Below, piece after piece: positions 5,959 to 7,185 of a stretch of 7,185 nt of DNA. A program made the translations under genes and the position numbers. The notes beneath the pieces are model-generated. The model saw only the letters and a list, made by a program, of their open reading frames with translations, ran no database searches and was not told the DNA's origin. Source of the stretch: Bacteroidales bacterium (GTDB lineage Bacteria; Bacteroidota; Bacteroidia; Bacteroidales; UBA1402); the NCBI GenBank assembly GCA_003506275.1, contig DOBD01000113.1:2096-9280 (forward strand), in the 5' to 3' direction. Position 1 is the stretch's first letter; each line of letters opens with the position of its first letter.

Positions 5959-6804
5959 ATGAAAACAACCTACACCGTCCGTTACGCATCCAATCCGGTG
6001 GATGCCAAGCACTACGACACAACCCGTCTCAGGAAGGAATTCCTGATCGATACCTTGTTCGTAACCAATGAAGTAACCATCGTCTATTCCATGATCGACC
6101 GCATGATCGTGGGGGGCGCCCTGCCTGTTGGAGAAGCCTTGTCACTGGAAGCCATCGATCCGCTGAAAGCCCCGCACTTCCTGCACCGTCGGGAATTGGG
6201 TATCTTCAATGTCGGCAAAGGCAAAGGCCGTGTCCGTGCCGGAAACAATGTCTACGAACTATCTTATAAGGAGGCTCTTTATCTGGGAGCCGGCGACCGC
6301 GAGGTGGTGTTTGAAAGCCTTGATGCCGCCAATCCGGCCAAATTTTACTTCAATTCTTCGGTAGCCCATAAGACCTGCCCCGACAAATTGATTACCAGGG
6401 ACGATGCCGTCAAGGTGGAAATGGGTTCGTTGGAAAGTTCCAACCATCGGGTTATCAATAAAATGATTGTCAATCAGGTGCTGGAAACCTGCCAACTGCA
6501 GATGGGGATGACCGAACTGGCACCGGGCAGTGTTTGGAACACCATGCCGCCCCATATCCACAGCCGTCGCATGGAGGCTTACTTTTACTTTGAAGTGCCT
6601 GAAGATCAGGCCGTCTGCCATTTTATGGGAGAACCCACCGAAACCAGGCATATCTGGATGAAGGGTGATCAGGCCGTCCTTTCCCCTGAATGGTCCATCC
6701 ATTCGGCTACTGCCACGTCCAACTACACCTTCATTTGGGGAATGGGAGGCGAAAACCTCGATTACGGCGATCAGGACTTTTTCAAAAACACGGATTTGCG
6801 TTAA
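5959..6804 (+). CDS. kduI: 5-dehydro-4-deoxy-D-glucuronate isomerase (4-deoxy-L-threo-5-hexosulose-uronate ketol-isomerase)
   Basis: KduI (EC 5.3.1.17) converts 5-dehydro-4-deoxy-D-glucuronate to 3-deoxy-D-glycero-2,5-hexodiulosonate in the breakdown of unsaturated uronates from pectin and related polysaccharides. At 281 aa the protein has the normal family length. It is a cytosolic cupin-type metalloenzyme. The zinc ligands known from the E. coli enzyme are all present: His199 and His201 with Glu206 in P-H-I-H-S-R-R-M-E, and His248 in E-W-S-I-H-S. Other family landmarks are F-L-H-R-R-E-L-G-I-F-N (74-84) and Y-F-N-S-S-V-A-H (130-137). The start at 5959 is preferred over the upstream TTG extension because KduI proteins begin close to this M-K-x-x-Y sequence, and the extension would overlap the -7 box. 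No SD is visible and the leader is A-rich. The dehydrogenase gene follows after 25 nt, probably in the same operon. Confidence 0.97.
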   Translation: MKTTYTVRYASNPVDAKHYDTTRLRKEFLIDTLFVTNEVTIVYSMIDRMIVGGALPVGEALSLEAIDPLKAPHFLHRRELGIFNVGKGKGRVRAGNNVYELSYKEALYLGAGDREVVFESLDAANPAKFYFNSSVAHKTCPDKLITRDDAVKVEMGSLESSNHRVINKMIVNQVLETCQLQMGMTELAPGSVWNTMPPHIHSRRMEAYFYFEVPEDQAVCHFMGEPTETRHIWMKGDQAVLSPEWSIHSATATSNYTFIWGMGGENLDYGDQDFFKNTDLR

Positions 6805-6829
6805 CTCACCAACACTAACTACAACAACA

Positions 6830-7185
6830 ATGGTAAATTTTTCCTTGAAAGGCAAGATTGCACTGGTGACCGGTGCGTCTTACGGTATTGGTATGGCCAT
6901 CGCCAAGGCGTATGCTGAAGCCGGTGCCACCATCGTTTTCAACGATATCAAACCTGAATTGGTCGAAAACGGCCTGGCCGAGTACAAGAAGGCGGGCATC
7001 GATGCACACGGATATGTGTGCGATGTGACCAACGAGGAACAGGTCAACGCCATGGTCGCCCGCGTCAAAAAAGAAGTGGGTGTGATTGACATCCTGGTCA
7101 ACAACGCCGGTATCATCAAGCGTATTCCGGCCGTAGAAATGTCGGCCGCTGAATTCCGTCAGGTTATCGATATCGACCTGAACGG
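6830..7185 (+). CDS. Short-chain dehydrogenase, gluconate 5-dehydrogenase/KduD type (3' end outside the window)
   Basis: ATG 6830 opens a frame that runs to the window edge (118 full codons of a family of about 250-265 aa). The N-terminal half of a Rossmann-fold SDR is clear: the nucleotide-binding motif T-G-A-S-Y-G-I-G (14-21), Asp39 in V-F-N-D at the end of strand 2, Asp65 in C-D-V contacting adenine in related enzymes, and N-N-A-G (91-94). The S-Y-K catalytic residues lie beyond the window. The sequence resembles Bacteroidota and streptococcal proteins called gluconate 5-dehydrogenase more than E. coli KduD. Directly after kduI it most likely performs the KduD step, NAD(P)H reduction of 3-deoxy-hexodiulosonate to 2-dehydro-3-deoxy-gluconate, but gluconate oxidoreduction is possible. 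Asp116 stands where many SDRs have the catalytic-tetrad Asn. The leader between the genes is CA-rich with no SD. Family is certain; substrate is inferred. Confidence 0.9.
   Translation, partial: MVNFSLKGKIALVTGASYGIGMAIAKAYAEAGATIVFNDIKPELVENGLAEYKKAGIDAHGYVCDVTNEEQVNAMVARVKKEVGVIDILVNNAGIIKRIPAVEMSAAEFRQVIDIDLN

Noticed and set aside
1..7185. Search for mobile elements, CRISPR arrays, tRNA/rRNA genes and defence-type gene clusters
   Set aside because: No repeat-spacer pattern, transposase, integrase, nuclease, terminal repeats or RNA-gene structure could be seen; all long frames belong to housekeeping, envelope or sugar-metabolism genes.

Overview
The window looks like an ordinary chromosomal stretch from a member of the Bacteroidota with a G+C content near 50%. 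Three things point there. A large outer-membrane barrel protein has a carboxypeptidase-regulatory-like N-terminal domain and a Gly-rich tail. The intergenic region holds two copies of TACCTTTG, which fits the phylum's TAnnTTTG -7 promoter element. Most starts lack a Shine-Dalgarno sequence and have A- or CA-rich leaders. I cannot place it below phylum. I see no RNA genes, CRISPR, insertion sequences or phage genes.

Layout: positions 1-2745 carry a tight plus-strand cluster. It contains the C-terminal part of a TPR protein (cut by the window edge), an unrecognised exported protein of 304 aa, aldose 1-epimerase (galM, overlapping the previous gene by 17 nt) and a 74-aa S4 RNA-binding protein. 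Positions 2782-2817 form a symmetrical A/T-flanked hairpin that can terminate transcription from both sides. Positions 2836-5676 on the minus strand encode a 946-aa outer-membrane beta-barrel, TonB-receptor-like protein that converges on the terminator. Positions 5677-5958 are a divergent regulatory region. Positions 5959 to the window end carry kduI (281 aa) and the first 118 codons of a short-chain dehydrogenase of the gluconate 5-dehydrogenase/KduD type.

Function: kduI and the dehydrogenase are the classical pair that processes 5-dehydro-4-deoxy-D-glucuronate, the product of unsaturated uronates released by polysaccharide lyases, toward 2-dehydro-3-deoxy-gluconate. The divergent barrel protein could be an envelope partner. 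However, no SusD, lyase or sensor gene is visible, so a shared role in uronic-acid glycan use is inference from position only. GalM interconverts the anomers of aldoses and is a general sugar-metabolism enzyme.

I did not find a convincing new system. The parts most worth a second look are the unrecognised exported protein coupled to galM, the repeated ACCTT/AAGGT dyads and paired -7 boxes in the divergent promoter region, and the two Arg/Gly-rich segments of the barrel protein.
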